A stretch of DNA of 64,000 bases, taken from positions 15,092-79,091 of the forward strand of contig CAVXVE010000008.1 of the NCBI GenBank assembly GCA_963764955.1, in the 5' to 3' direction. The DNA comes from Roseiarcus sp963764955. GTDB taxonomy: Bacteria; Pseudomonadota; Alphaproteobacteria; Rhizobiales; Beijerinckiaceae. Below, in pieces: positions 53,729 through 62,448 of this stretch (the stretch's first letter is position 1; every line of letters begins with the position of its first letter). The translations under genes and the position numbers were made by a program. The notes below the pieces were generated by a model. It saw only the letters and a list, made by a program, of their open reading frames with translations, searched no databases and was not told where the DNA came from.

Positions 53729-55240
53729 CTATTGGGTCAGATGGCCCGATTGCGTCGCCGCGTTGAACAGGTTGGCGAGGTCCGTTCCGATGTTCGTGTC
53801 GGTCGCCTCGTCGATGAACAAGCCAGGCGTGGCGCAGGTCTGCAGGGCCGTCCCGATGTCGGGCTGGAACGGTTCGATGTGATTGACGTACCAGCTATTG
53901 GCGGTCACCTGCAGATAGTCGGTGTAGAGGATCGCGATCTTGATGCCGCGATTCTTGATCGTCGTGCACCAATTGGTTCCCGACGCGTTGCCATAAGGGG
54001 AGCCGTTGGGGTCGCCGGCGAGATCGTTGATCGTCTGTTCGAGGCGGCGCGAGCCGCTCTGCTCGTCCTCGACGCCGTCGGTGACGATAAACAGCACTTC
54101 CTGCGGCGTATCGCCGGGCTGATTGGTGCCGTTGCCCGGCGCCGGGATGTAGCTCGTCTGGCTGAGCTTGCCGAGCGAATCGTCGTAGTTGGTGGCGACG
54201 TCGCCGCCCGGCGTGGTCGTGCTCGAAGAGCATGCCGAGTTGGCGCAATCGTTGTTGTTCGAATACATCTCCATCACGCCGAAATTGGCCGAGGCGCTGG
54301 TCCAGCCCGATGTATAGCTCGACGTCAGGGCCATGAGCTGGCTGAGGCCGATCTGCCACAGGCTATCCATCGAATAGATTGAAAACCGATATTTCGGCGG
54401 CGTCGCGAACAGGTTCGACTGCGAGGTCGTCGACGCCGTCTGAAGCAGGGTCGAAACGCCGCTGTTCAGCTCGTCCAGGCGCAGCGTGATGCTGTTCTTG
54501 CGGGCCAGCGCGTAATTGTCGATCTGCGCGCCGTGCTTCGTTGCACAATAGTAAGTGCCCGTCGTTGTCGACGGCGGGGCGGAGGACAAGGTCGGCGCAG
54601 TTCCGTCGGTGCAAGGGTTTCCGGCGGAGTCGGTGTTGTTGGTGCTGGCCTGGTGGCAGGCGAAGGCGCAACCTCCTGTGCCTGCCCCTTGAGCCTTGGT
54701 TTCGTTTGTCGTGAGGCCCTCCATCTGCGTGATCCCGGCCGCCGTCGCCGGCAGCGCCATCGACGGCGAATTGTCGAGCAGGACATAGAAGTCGATATTG
54801 GGCGGCGCCTGGGCGCTCGCCTCGGAAACGCCCGAGACCTGCAGCGCGTTGACGTGCAGCACCTGGGCGAAGATGGTGTTGACCGACGAAGAGTAGCTGA
54901 CTTCGACATTGCGCGTGAGCGCAGTGGCGCCGACCGTGACGGAGACCGTCACCTGGGTCGCGTTGGCGGTCAGGCCCGGGATGTTTTCGGTCAGGCCGTT
55001 GAACATGTTGACGGCGGCGTCTTGGGCGACGGTGGTGCTTTGCTGCAACATCGCTGGCGTCAGCGCGGCGAGCGCGGCGGCGTCGGCCGCGGCGTTCAAT
55101 TTCGTGTGAATCTGCGCCGCCCGGCCATAATCGATCGCCGCCCCGCCGCCGAACACCAGCACAGGCGCGACCAGCGCGTACATCATGGAGACATTGCCGC
55201 GGCGGTTGCGAAGCAAGCGAGCGGGACTGAGTGTCTGCAC
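53729..55240 (-). CDS. TadG-like pilus assembly protein with von Willebrand factor A domain
   Basis: Protein of 503 residues. The N-terminus has NRRGNVSMMYALVAPVLVFGGGAAIDYGRAAQIHTKLNAAADAAALAAL, the TadE/G class-III prepilin-like helix. The rest holds a vWA domain whose metal site is visible as DNSPSM (about residue 157) and IVTDGVEDEQSG. The vWA part carries a long Ser/Thr/Asn-rich, Cys-containing insertion (GGCAFACHQASTNN, NNNDCANSACSSS). It is likely a surface or pilus-tip component. It ends at a strong terminator; the spacer upstream is shared with the glycan region. Confidence 0.9.
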   Translation of the reverse strand: MQTLSPARLLRNRRGNVSMMYALVAPVLVFGGGAAIDYGRAAQIHTKLNAAADAAALAALTPAMLQQSTTVAQDAAVNMFNGLTENIPGLTANATQVTVSVTVGATALTRNVEVSYSSSVNTIFAQVLHVNALQVSGVSEASAQAPPNIDFYVLLDNSPSMALPATAAGITQMEGLTTNETKAQGAGTGGCAFACHQASTNNTDSAGNPCTDGTAPTLSSAPPSTTTGTYYCATKHGAQIDNYALARKNSITLRLDELNSGVSTLLQTASTTSQSNLFATPPKYRFSIYSMDSLWQIGLSQLMALTSSYTSGWTSASANFGVMEMYSNNNDCANSACSSSTTTPGGDVATNYDDSLGKLSQTSYIPAPGNGTNQPGDTPQEVLFIVTDGVEDEQSGSRRLEQTINDLAGDPNGSPYGNASGTNWCTTIKNRGIKIAILYTDYLQVTANSWYVNHIEPFQPDIGTALQTCATPGLFIDEATDTNIGTDLANLFNAATQSGHLTQ

Positions 55241-55698
55241 GGGGAAAACCCACAGCTGTCGAGGTTCGCGAATTTGTTGACCGCGCGCCTCGGGTGATAA
55301 CTGAGGCCATCAAACAACGGGCGGGTTTATGTATTTCTAACGGGTCTCGAACGATTTGCCTGAATGCTAAAGTTTTCGCCTACAGAGGACCCGCTTTTTT
55401 CGTCCTTCTCGAGGGTTATGCCGTCCGTTCCTGGCGGAGGGGAAGCCCGCGAACCTTCGGAGCGCTGGCGCGCCGGCGCCCGTTCCTTACGGGCGCGCCC
55501 TTCCCCCTTGCTCGCGCAAAAGTCAACGATTCCACGGATCTCCGGGGGTCGAAGAACGCGCAGCGCCTGCGGGCGAACTCTCTGGGGGTTTGCCAAAGCC
55601 GCCGAACTCGTGCAATGTTGCGCTGCGAGACGCTGCCCGACGTTCCGGCCTTTGCTATTCGGGGAGTAACGTTTACGAGCAGTGGCTCCGGGGGTGCT
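55241..55698. other. divergent intergenic region, no gene supported
   Basis: About 460 bp between the TadG-like gene (leftward) and the glycosyltransferase (rightward). The glycosyltransferase frame is open through all of it, but the residues upstream of MELGLLSNSAL are Arg/Gly/Pro-rich and unlike the family. It should hold promoters for both directions. Confidence 0.5.
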
Positions 55699-56753
55699 AT
55701 GGAACTCGGACTGCTTTCCAACTCGGCGCTCAATCCGAGCGTCTATTGGACGACGTTGTTGCCGCCGCTGTTCTCGGGACTGGCGGATCAGCCGGGCGTT
55801 CGGACGATCGCGCCGCCGCCGCTCGCTTGGGAGCGGCGCAGCGAATGGCGCGAGGTTCGGTCCCAGGTGAAGGACTGCGATGCGCTGTTCTGGATTCAGC
55901 TCGCCGCCCGTCCTATCGGTTCAATTCACCTGGCCTCGTATTTGAACCTGCGCGCGCGCCGGTCCAATTTCATCCTCGACGCATGGAAGCCTTCGCTGAC
56001 CAAGATTGGCCTTGGTCGCGACGCTCGAACGCCTTGATCCGTGTTTCGTCGCTTACCGCGAAGCCATGGACGAGCTGACGCGCAGATTTCCGCTGGCGAA
56101 ATTCGTCTGGCTGCCATTTGGCGCCTATACCGACGTTTTCTACCCGCGGAAGGAGGAAAAGTCGGTTTTCGCTTTTTGGCTGGGCCGCCGCTACGAGCCG
56201 CTGCACCAGGCTTTGCTTGCCTATTGCGAAGCGCGAGGCCTTCGTTACGTCTATTCCCAGGGCGGAGGATTGACGACCGACGAAGTCGGGAGATTGACCT
56301 CGAGCGCGCAATACTATGTGGCCACGCCGCCTGATTTGGACGACCCGAAGCGCACAGGGGGGTTCAGTCCGCTGGTGATGCGCTATTTTGAAGGATTGGC
56401 GGCGGGGACGCGGCTGCTCGGCGTCCTGCCTCGGAGCGGCGAATACGAGTCGATCCTGCCTACAGAGGCATTCTGTCAGGTGGCGCCGGACGGTTCGGAC
56501 CTGGCCGCACGCCTCGACGAGGATCGAAGCAGCCGGAGCCACCAGCGCATCGGTGGACGACGCAGGGGCGTTCGTGCGCCAGCATCATTCCTGGCGGCGC
56601 CGCGCCGAGCAGGTTTTCGACCATCTCGCCAATGGCGCCGCAATCGAATTTCCCACGATGCAAAAGGACCGCCAGGTCGGTCGCGTGATCAGCCGCGCTG
56701 GTTTGCGGCAAGACTTTCCCCACGATTTGAAGACAAACGAGCGCTTTGGCTGA
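55699..56753 (+). CDS. glycosyltransferase, CgeB-like C-terminal domain (frameshifted twice)
   Basis: Cytoplasmic glycosyltransferase of about 350 residues after repair, probably adding a sugar in surface-glycan assembly. The C-terminal part has LVMRYFEGLAAGTRLLGVLPRSGEYESILP, the nucleotide-sugar-binding pattern of GT-B enzymes in the CgeB/Glyco_trans_1_2 group. It reads in three frames: one extra G at 56008-56009 (repair gives LTKIALVATLERLDPCF) and another at 56521-56522 (repair gives ARLDEIEAAGATSAS). ATG 55699 is weakly supported. It precedes the heptose cassette. Confidence 0.8.
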
Positions 56754-56950
56754 GCCGTTCAATTGTCGCCGAGTTCGCTGAACTCGGTCTGTACTCAGCC
56801 TCGCGACCGGCGACGCTGGCTCCCCGTCTTCCATCGTCCAAGTTGGACCCAAGGGTATCGCTGTGATATGTGCGTTGGCGCTAATCAAGGTGATGCTTAG
56901 ACAAGCGTGATTTCAACTCGTCCCCTGCGTTCGAGATCAAATCCGTGCAG

Positions 56951-56968
56951 TTGCGCACGAACGCGCAT
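56951..56968. promoter_or_regulatory. HicAB-operator-like site upstream of the heptose operon
   Basis: TTGCGCA-CGAA-CGCGCAT matches the palindrome in front of hicA (63368-63385) at 16 of 18 positions, including the CGAA spacer. It lies about 80 bp before the heptose-kinase start. Similarity is seen; binding by HicB is speculation. Confidence 0.35.
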
Positions 56969-57050
56969 CAGTCGATATGCTGAGATTCTGGGAGGGTGTT
57001 CGACAAAGCGTTCCGGATTCTAATCTTGCCTTCGGTTGGGGACCGTTTCA

Positions 57051-58043
57051 GTGATCAACATCTCGAGATCCCCGCTTCGAATCAGTTTTTTTGGCGGGGG
57101 CACCGATTATCCGATGTATTTTCATGACCATCCCGGCGCCGTGCTGGGAGCCTCGATCGACAAGTACATCTATACGATCGCGCTGCCGATGGCCGACTTT
57201 GCGGAACATCGATATCGCATAACCTACCGCATCGTCGAAGGCGTCGATCGGGTCGAAGACATCAAGCACAATGTGATCCGCGCCACGCTGCTTGACATGC
57301 GTTATGACAAGCCGCTGAACGTCGCGATCATTTCTGACTTGCCAGGCAATTCGGGATTGGGAAGCTCGTCGTCCTTCACCGTCGGGTTCATCGCGCTGAT
57401 GGAGTATCTCAGCGGCCGCTCAATCACGAAGTTCGATCTCTTCAAGCGCGCGGTCCGCACGGAAAGAGATCTGCTGAAGGAAAACGTCGGCATACAGGAC
57501 CAAATCCACGCCGCGTTTGGCGGCCTCAACCTTTATCACTTCCATAAGGACGACTTTACGATTCGCCCCGCCCAAATGGCGACCGAATGCCGCGACGCGT
57601 TGGATCGCTCGCTTTGCCTCGTCTACACGGGCATTCAGCGCCACGCCTCGACCATGGTGCGGGAGCAGCTGAAGAACACCGAAGAGAAGAAGATCAACAA
57701 GGATCTTTCCCGGCTGGTTGAGCTCTGTCACGAAGGGATCGCGGTGCTGGAAAGCCGGAACCCGGACAGCATGCTTCGCGACCTCGGCAAGCTGGTCAGC
57801 GAAGGATGGGAGGCGAAGCGCAGGTTCTCGAGCTCCGTCTCCTTGCCGAAGATCGACGCGACCTATGATGAAGCGATGCGTCTCGGCGCCTACGGCGGCA
57901 AATTGTGCGGCGCGGGAGGCGGCGGTTTTCTGTTGTTCATGGCGCCCGAGCACGTTCAGGCGAAGATGATCGAGACCTTCGGGCAAAAAAGCTTCGTAAA
58001 AATCTGCCTCGAGGATCAGGGGGCGGGGATTATCAGCCGATAA
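57051..58043 (+). CDS. hddA: GHMP kinase, D-glycero-D-manno-heptose 7-phosphate kinase-like
   Basis: GHMP-family sugar kinase, 330 residues, likely making heptose 1,7-bisphosphate for GDP-heptose synthesis. It begins INISRSPLRISFFGGGTDYPMYF, the HddA pattern, with the ATP loop SDLPGNSGLGSSSSFTVGF (about 97-115) and the C-terminal KLCGAGGGGFLLFM. GTG 57051 gives the family start; TTG 57036 is 5 codons upstream. It is first in a run of five tightly spaced genes whose other members are GDP-sugar enzymes, supporting the heptose assignment over fucokinase-like alternatives. Confidence 0.88.
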   Translation: MINISRSPLRISFFGGGTDYPMYFHDHPGAVLGASIDKYIYTIALPMADFAEHRYRITYRIVEGVDRVEDIKHNVIRATLLDMRYDKPLNVAIISDLPGNSGLGSSSSFTVGFIALMEYLSGRSITKFDLFKRAVRTERDLLKENVGIQDQIHAAFGGLNLYHFHKDDFTIRPAQMATECRDALDRSLCLVYTGIQRHASTMVREQLKNTEEKKINKDLSRLVELCHEGIAVLESRNPDSMLRDLGKLVSEGWEAKRRFSSSVSLPKIDATYDEAMRLGAYGGKLCGAGGGGFLLFMAPEHVQAKMIETFGQKSFVKICLEDQGAGIISR

Positions 58044-58103
58044 TCTTGAGACCGTTCTCGAAACTCACCCAACCCAACGCCTGTCATCGAAACGAGAGGG
58101 AAA

Positions 58104-59114
58104 ATGCTTAAGCGCGCCTTGATCACAGGCATAACGGGAATGGTCGGCTCGCATCTCCTGGACTATCTTCTTGAGAAGACGGACTGGGAAATCCACGGCA
58201 TGCTGCGCTGGCGCAGCCCGCTCGACAATATTTCGGGCCATCTGGACGACATCAACACCGGCAATCGGATCAAGCTCCACTACGCGGACTTGCGCGACAC
58301 GATGTCGATAGAAAATTGTGTTGAGGCGGCGCGGCCGGACTACGTGTTTCACCTCGCCGCGCAAAGCTACCCGAAGACATCCTTCACCGCGCCGCTCGAC
58401 ACGATGGACACCAACATCCAGGGCACGGAGCGGCTGCTTGGCGCGCTCAGGCGTTTCTCGCCGGAGGCGATCATCCATGTCTGCGCCTCGTCGGAGGTTT
58501 TCGGCCGCGTTCCGCGCGAGAAGTTGCCGATCAACGAGGAGTGCACCTTTCACCCCGCGTCGCCATATGCGATCTCGAAAGTCGGCACCGATCTCGTCGG
58601 CCGCTATTACGCCGAGGCCTACAAGATGTGCGTCATGACAACGCGCATGTTCACCCATACGGGCCCGCGCCGGGGCGACGTTTTCGCCGAGTCGACCTTC
58701 GCCAAGCAGATCGCCATGATCGAGGGCAACAAACTGCCGCCGGTGGTCAAGGTCGGCAACCTCAATTCGCTGCGCACCTGGGCGGACGTCCGTGACGCGG
58801 TGCGCGCCTATTACATGCTGGTCACCGTCAAGCCGACGCCGGGCGCGTACTACAATATCGGCGGACAGTACACCTGCTCGGTTCGCGACATGCTGGATAC
58901 TTTGATCGGGCAATCGACCTCGCGCGACATCAAGGTCGAACTCGATCCGGAGCGTCTGCGCCCGATCGACGCCGATCTGCAGGTGCCGGACACGACGAAG
59001 TTTCGCACCCACACCGGCTGGGCGCCCGAGATTCCGTTCGAGACCACCATGCGCGACCTGCTCGAATATTGGCGCGAGCGCGTGCGGCGCAACGAGAACT
59101 TCCTCGCCCGATGA
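58104..59114 (+). CDS. GDP-mannose 4,6-dehydratase-like NAD-dependent dehydratase (GDP-heptose dehydratase candidate)
   Basis: Extended SDR of 336 residues. The NAD(P) motif is GITGMVGSH (8-16), catalytic Thr/Ser and Tyr-x3-Lys occur in ASSEVFG and SPYAISKVG, and MLRWRSPLDNISG takes the place of the usual RRSS loop. The fold is that of GDP-mannose 4,6-dehydratase, giving a 4-keto-6-deoxy sugar. Beside a heptose kinase and guanylyltransferase, the substrate may be GDP-D-glycero-D-manno-heptose, as for DmhA of Campylobacter/Yersinia. Its stop overlaps the next start (ATGA). Confidence 0.85.
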   Translation: MLKRALITGITGMVGSHLLDYLLEKTDWEIHGMLRWRSPLDNISGHLDDINTGNRIKLHYADLRDTMSIENCVEAARPDYVFHLAAQSYPKTSFTAPLDTMDTNIQGTERLLGALRRFSPEAIIHVCASSEVFGRVPREKLPINEECTFHPASPYAISKVGTDLVGRYYAEAYKMCVMTTRMFTHTGPRRGDVFAESTFAKQIAMIEGNKLPPVVKVGNLNSLRTWADVRDAVRAYYMLVTVKPTPGAYYNIGGQYTCSVRDMLDTLIGQSTSRDIKVELDPERLRPIDADLQVPDTTKFRTHTGWAPEIPFETTMRDLLEYWRERVRRNENFLAR

Positions 59115-60040
59115 CCTTGAACAAGTCCGACAGAATTCTGGTGACCGGCGCCGCGGGCCTCATGGGCTCCGCGCTCGTCGAGCATCTGCATGGCCAGGGT
59201 TATGCGAACGTCATCGCGCTGACGCGGGCCGACTGCGATCTTCTCGACGCCTCCGCGACCTTCGCGGCGTTCGAACGGCTGAGGCCCGATCACGTCTTCC
59301 ACTCCGCCGCGCGCGTCTACGGAATCCTCGGAAGCCTCAAGAACCAGGGCCCGCTCTTCTATGACAACGTGATGATGAACACCAATGTCGTCGAGGCCTC
59401 GCGCCGCGCCGGCGCGCGCAAGATCACGGCGATGGGCACAGGCGCCGTCTATCCGTTTCCTTCGCCCGGCCTGCCGTTGAAAGAGGACATGATCTTCATG
59501 GGGCCCCCACACCCCGCCCAGGCCGGCTACGCCAACGCCAAGCTCGCCATGCTCACCATGCTGCAAGCCTATCAGGAGAGCTACGGCCTCCAATGGGCCT
59601 ATATCGTGTCGGCCAATCTGTTCGGGCCGCGCGACAGGTTCGACACCGAGACGGGCAACGTCGTTCCCTCGCTGATCAAGAAATTTTACGACGCCAAGAC
59701 GAGCGGCGGCGTCGTCACCGTCTGGGGCGACGGCTCGGCCCAGCGCGACTTCGTCTATATCAAGGATGCGGCGCGGATCGCGCTCGGCGTGATGGATGCG
59801 ATCGACGGGCCGGTCAACATGGGAAGCGGCCACGTCTACCGCATCCGCGACGTGGTCGACACGCTGGCCGACATCGCCGGCATGGGCGGCCGGATCGAAT
59901 GGGACGCTTCGAAGCCGAACGGGCAGGCCTATCGCGGCTACGACCTCTCGAAGACCGTGAGCCTCGGGCTCAAGCCGGCCTACTCGCTTCGCGAGGGCCT
60001 CAAAGAGACGTGGGACTGGTATTGTGGGCGCCATGACTAG
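59111..60040 (+). CDS. GDP-L-fucose synthase-like epimerase/reductase
   Basis: Extended SDR of 309 residues, the second enzyme of a GDP-6-deoxy sugar route: epimerisation and NADPH reduction of the 4-keto intermediate. Seen: nucleotide motif VTGAAGLMGS, HVFHSAARVYGI, GTGAVYPFP, active-site YANAKLAM (Tyr-x3-Lys) and WGDGSAQRDFVYIKDAA, all WcaG-like. The order dehydratase-reductase mirrors fucose or 6-deoxy-heptose loci. ATG 59111 overlaps the upstream stop. Confidence 0.88.
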   Translation: MTLNKSDRILVTGAAGLMGSALVEHLHGQGYANVIALTRADCDLLDASATFAAFERLRPDHVFHSAARVYGILGSLKNQGPLFYDNVMMNTNVVEASRRAGARKITAMGTGAVYPFPSPGLPLKEDMIFMGPPHPAQAGYANAKLAMLTMLQAYQESYGLQWAYIVSANLFGPRDRFDTETGNVVPSLIKKFYDAKTSGGVVTVWGDGSAQRDFVYIKDAARIALGVMDAIDGPVNMGSGHVYRIRDVVDTLADIAGMGGRIEWDASKPNGQAYRGYDLSKTVSLGLKPAYSLREGLKETWDWYCGRHD

Positions 60041-61271
60041 TCCGGCGCCGAAGCCTGGACGGCGCGAGCGGGCCGCATCGGCGGCGCCTGTCGCGGCCGC
60101 TGATCCTGACGTTAAAAGCTCCGTCGCGCGCCTCAAAAGCTGGGTCGTCAAGGACGCGCTGCCGCTCTGGGGCGAAGCGGGATTCGACGCCGCGCGCGGC
60201 AGTTTCGTCGAGCGGCTCACTTTCGAGGGCGCGCCCATGCACGCGGCGCCGCGCCGCGCCATGGTGCAGGCGCGCCAGATCTATGTGTTCTCGCATGCGG
60301 CCTTGCTCGGCTGGCGCCCCGAGGGCGAGGCGATCGCGCTCGAGGCCGCCCACCGGCTGATCGACCGCTATCATGGGAGCGACGGCGGCCACGGCTGGGT
60401 CTTCTCCGTTCATCCCGACGGCGCCGTGCATGACGCGAGGCGCGATTTCTACGCGCACTCGTTCGCGCTGTTCGGCCTCGCCTGGGCCTACAAGCTCGCG
60501 CCCGAGCCGCGATTCCTCTCCGCCGCGCTCGCGACGCTGAGCGTTCTCGACCGGCATTTCGAGTCGCCGACCGGCGGCTATCACAGCGCGCTGCCGGCCG
60601 ACCCGGCGAAACGCGAGCAGAACCCGCACATGCATCTCTTCGAGGCGATGCTCGCATGGTTCGAAGCGACGGGGCGCGAAATGTTCCTCGCTCGCGCCGC
60701 CGAGCTCTACGGCATGATGGCGGCGCGCTTCTTCCAGCATGGAACCGGAATCCTGGCGGAATATTTCGACGGCGGCTGGAACCCGCGCGAAGGCGTCCAC
60801 GGCCGCATCTGCGAGCCCGGCCATCATTTCGAATGGTCGTGGCTGCTTCGCCGCTACGCCAGGCTCTCGGGCCGCGGGGATTCGCCGATCGCTGAGAAGC
60901 TGAAGGCGTTCGGCGACCGGCACGGCTTCGACGCGGAGGGATTCGTCGTCGACGAATTGCTCGACGACGGCCGCGTGCACAGACCCTCCCGCCGCTCATG
61001 GCCGCACACCGAAGCGATCAAGGCCGAGGTCGCGGCGGCCGAAACCGGAGACGCGGAAGCGGGGGCGCGCGCGGCGCGCACGATCGACCGGCTGTTCGCG
61101 GCTTTCCTCGGCCGCCCCGTCGCGGGCGGCTGGATCGACCATGTCGATGCCAACGGCGCCCGACTCGTCGACGCCATGCCGGCGAGCACGCTCTATCACG
61201 TCTTTCTCGCAGCGGCCGAAGCGGACCGGGTCTGGGGCGAGCAGGAAAAGCGGCCGGCCGGGCGCCCATGA
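60033..61271 (+). CDS. AGE family epimerase/isomerase
   Basis: N-acylglucosamine 2-epimerase-superfamily protein, 412 residues from ATG 60033 (GTG 60024 also open). The (alpha/alpha)6-barrel active-site blocks are present: MVQARQIYVFSHAALLG, YAHSFALFGLAWAY, NPHMHLFEAMLAWFE, CEPGHHFEWSWLLRRY, SWPHTEAIKAE and ASTLYHVFLA. Members isomerise mannose or mannose 6-phosphate-type sugars. Here it may supply the mannose- or heptose-type precursor of the nucleotide sugar. It overlaps both neighbours by a few bases. Confidence 0.88.
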   Translation: MTSPAPKPGRRERAASAAPVAAADPDVKSSVARLKSWVVKDALPLWGEAGFDAARGSFVERLTFEGAPMHAAPRRAMVQARQIYVFSHAALLGWRPEGEAIALEAAHRLIDRYHGSDGGHGWVFSVHPDGAVHDARRDFYAHSFALFGLAWAYKLAPEPRFLSAALATLSVLDRHFESPTGGYHSALPADPAKREQNPHMHLFEAMLAWFEATGREMFLARAAELYGMMAARFFQHGTGILAEYFDGGWNPREGVHGRICEPGHHFEWSWLLRRYARLSGRGDSPIAEKLKAFGDRHGFDAEGFVVDELLDDGRVHRPSRRSWPHTEAIKAEVAAAETGDAEAGARAARTIDRLFAAFLGRPVAGGWIDHVDANGARLVDAMPASTLYHVFLAAAEADRVWGEQEKRPAGRP

Positions 61272-62440
61272 GCGAACCGATCAGGCAAGCCCTGATCCTG
61301 GCGGGCGGCAGGGGCACGCGGCTCGGCGCGATCACCGAAGCCATCCCGAAGCCAATGCTGAGAATCGCCGGCGACAAGCCGTTCCTCGATTATCTCATCG
61401 AGATGATCGAACGCCACGGCTATGAGGACATCCTGCTGCTCGGCGGCTATCTCGGCGAGGTTCTCGAGGCGGCCTATGACGGGCGCCGGATCGGCCGCGC
61501 GACGATCCGGGTGCTCCTGGAAAAGGCGCCACTCGGCACCGCGGGCGCGCTCACGATCGCGCGCGAAACGCTCGATCCCCGGTTCCTGATGATGAACGGG
61601 GATGCGTTTTTCGACATCAATCTGCGCGCGCTGGAGCAGGCGGCGCTTGAGGGCGGCGCGATGGCGACCCTGGCGCTGCGCTCGGTCGGAGACGCCGCAC
61701 GCTACGGACGGGTGATCGAGGAGCAAGGGAAAGTCGTCGCGTTTCTGGAGAAGGACCCGAGCCGGCCGGGCCCGGGAATCATCAATGGCGGGTCTATGTG
61801 CTGAAGCGCGAGATCCTCGACCTCGTTTCCGCCCTGCCCTGCTCGCTCGAACAGGACGTCTTTCCGGCGCTGGTCGAGCGCGGCGAGATTCGGGGCAAGG
61901 CGTTCGACGGCTATTTCCTCGATATCGGCCTGCCCGAAACGCTCGAACAGGGACATCGCGAGCTGCCGAACGTGCGCGTGCGCCCCGCCGCCTTCTTCGA
62001 TCGGCGAGCGCTGGTTGGCGGCGGCGGGGACGATTCCGGCGCGTTTCAATGGACGGCGGGCGCGATCGAGGCCATCCGAGCGCTGAACGACCGCGGCTAT
62101 TACGTCTTCGTGACAAGCGGCGGGGCGAGCGACGCGGGCCGCCTGGACGCGGCGATGCAGGCGTCGCCTCGCGCGCGAAGGGGCGCATGTCGATCGGTTC
62201 CATGGCGAGACCGGCTTTGCCTCAGGCGCTCTGCCCGGCTCGGCGAGGGGCTCGGCCGGGACGCCCGATCCGTTCGCCGACGCCATGGCCGAATGGCCGA
62301 TCGTGCGCAAACAATCCTTCTTCATTGGCGTCGGCGGCGACGGAATCGAAGCGGCGCGCCGCGCCGGAATCCTGGGCGAAGCGTTTGACGGCGGCGATCT
62401 TGCGCGCTTCGTCGAAGAACTCCTGGCCCGATCCGCGTAG
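61268..62440 (+). CDS. sugar-phosphate nucleotidyltransferase (HddC-like) fused to degenerate GmhB-type HAD domain (frameshifted twice)
   Basis: About 390 residues after repair. Residues ~1-230 are a nucleotidyltransferase (ALILAGGRGTRLGAITEAIPKPML; metal Asp in MMNGDAFFD; YFLDIGLPETLEQ), the expected GDP-heptose-forming HddC. The rest aligns with GmhB heptose-bisphosphate phosphatase (RPAAFFDRRALV; GAIEAIRALNDRGYYVFVTSGG; RRAGILGEAFDGGDLARF). The DxD acid is Arg, the TNQ triad is TSG, the Cys/Zn cluster and the RKP lysine are missing, and GDxxSD is GVGGDG, so it is probably inactive. Breaks: one G missing at 61790-61792 (GGVYVLKRE), one base extra near 62161-62166. Confidence 0.85.
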
Positions 62441-62448
62441 GCGCCTTC

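Noticed and set aside
52412..54382. 656-codon plus-strand frame
   Set aside because: It is antisense to the alpha/beta hydrolase and the TadG-like gene, both of which have clear motifs. Long antisense frames are expected in GC-rich DNA.
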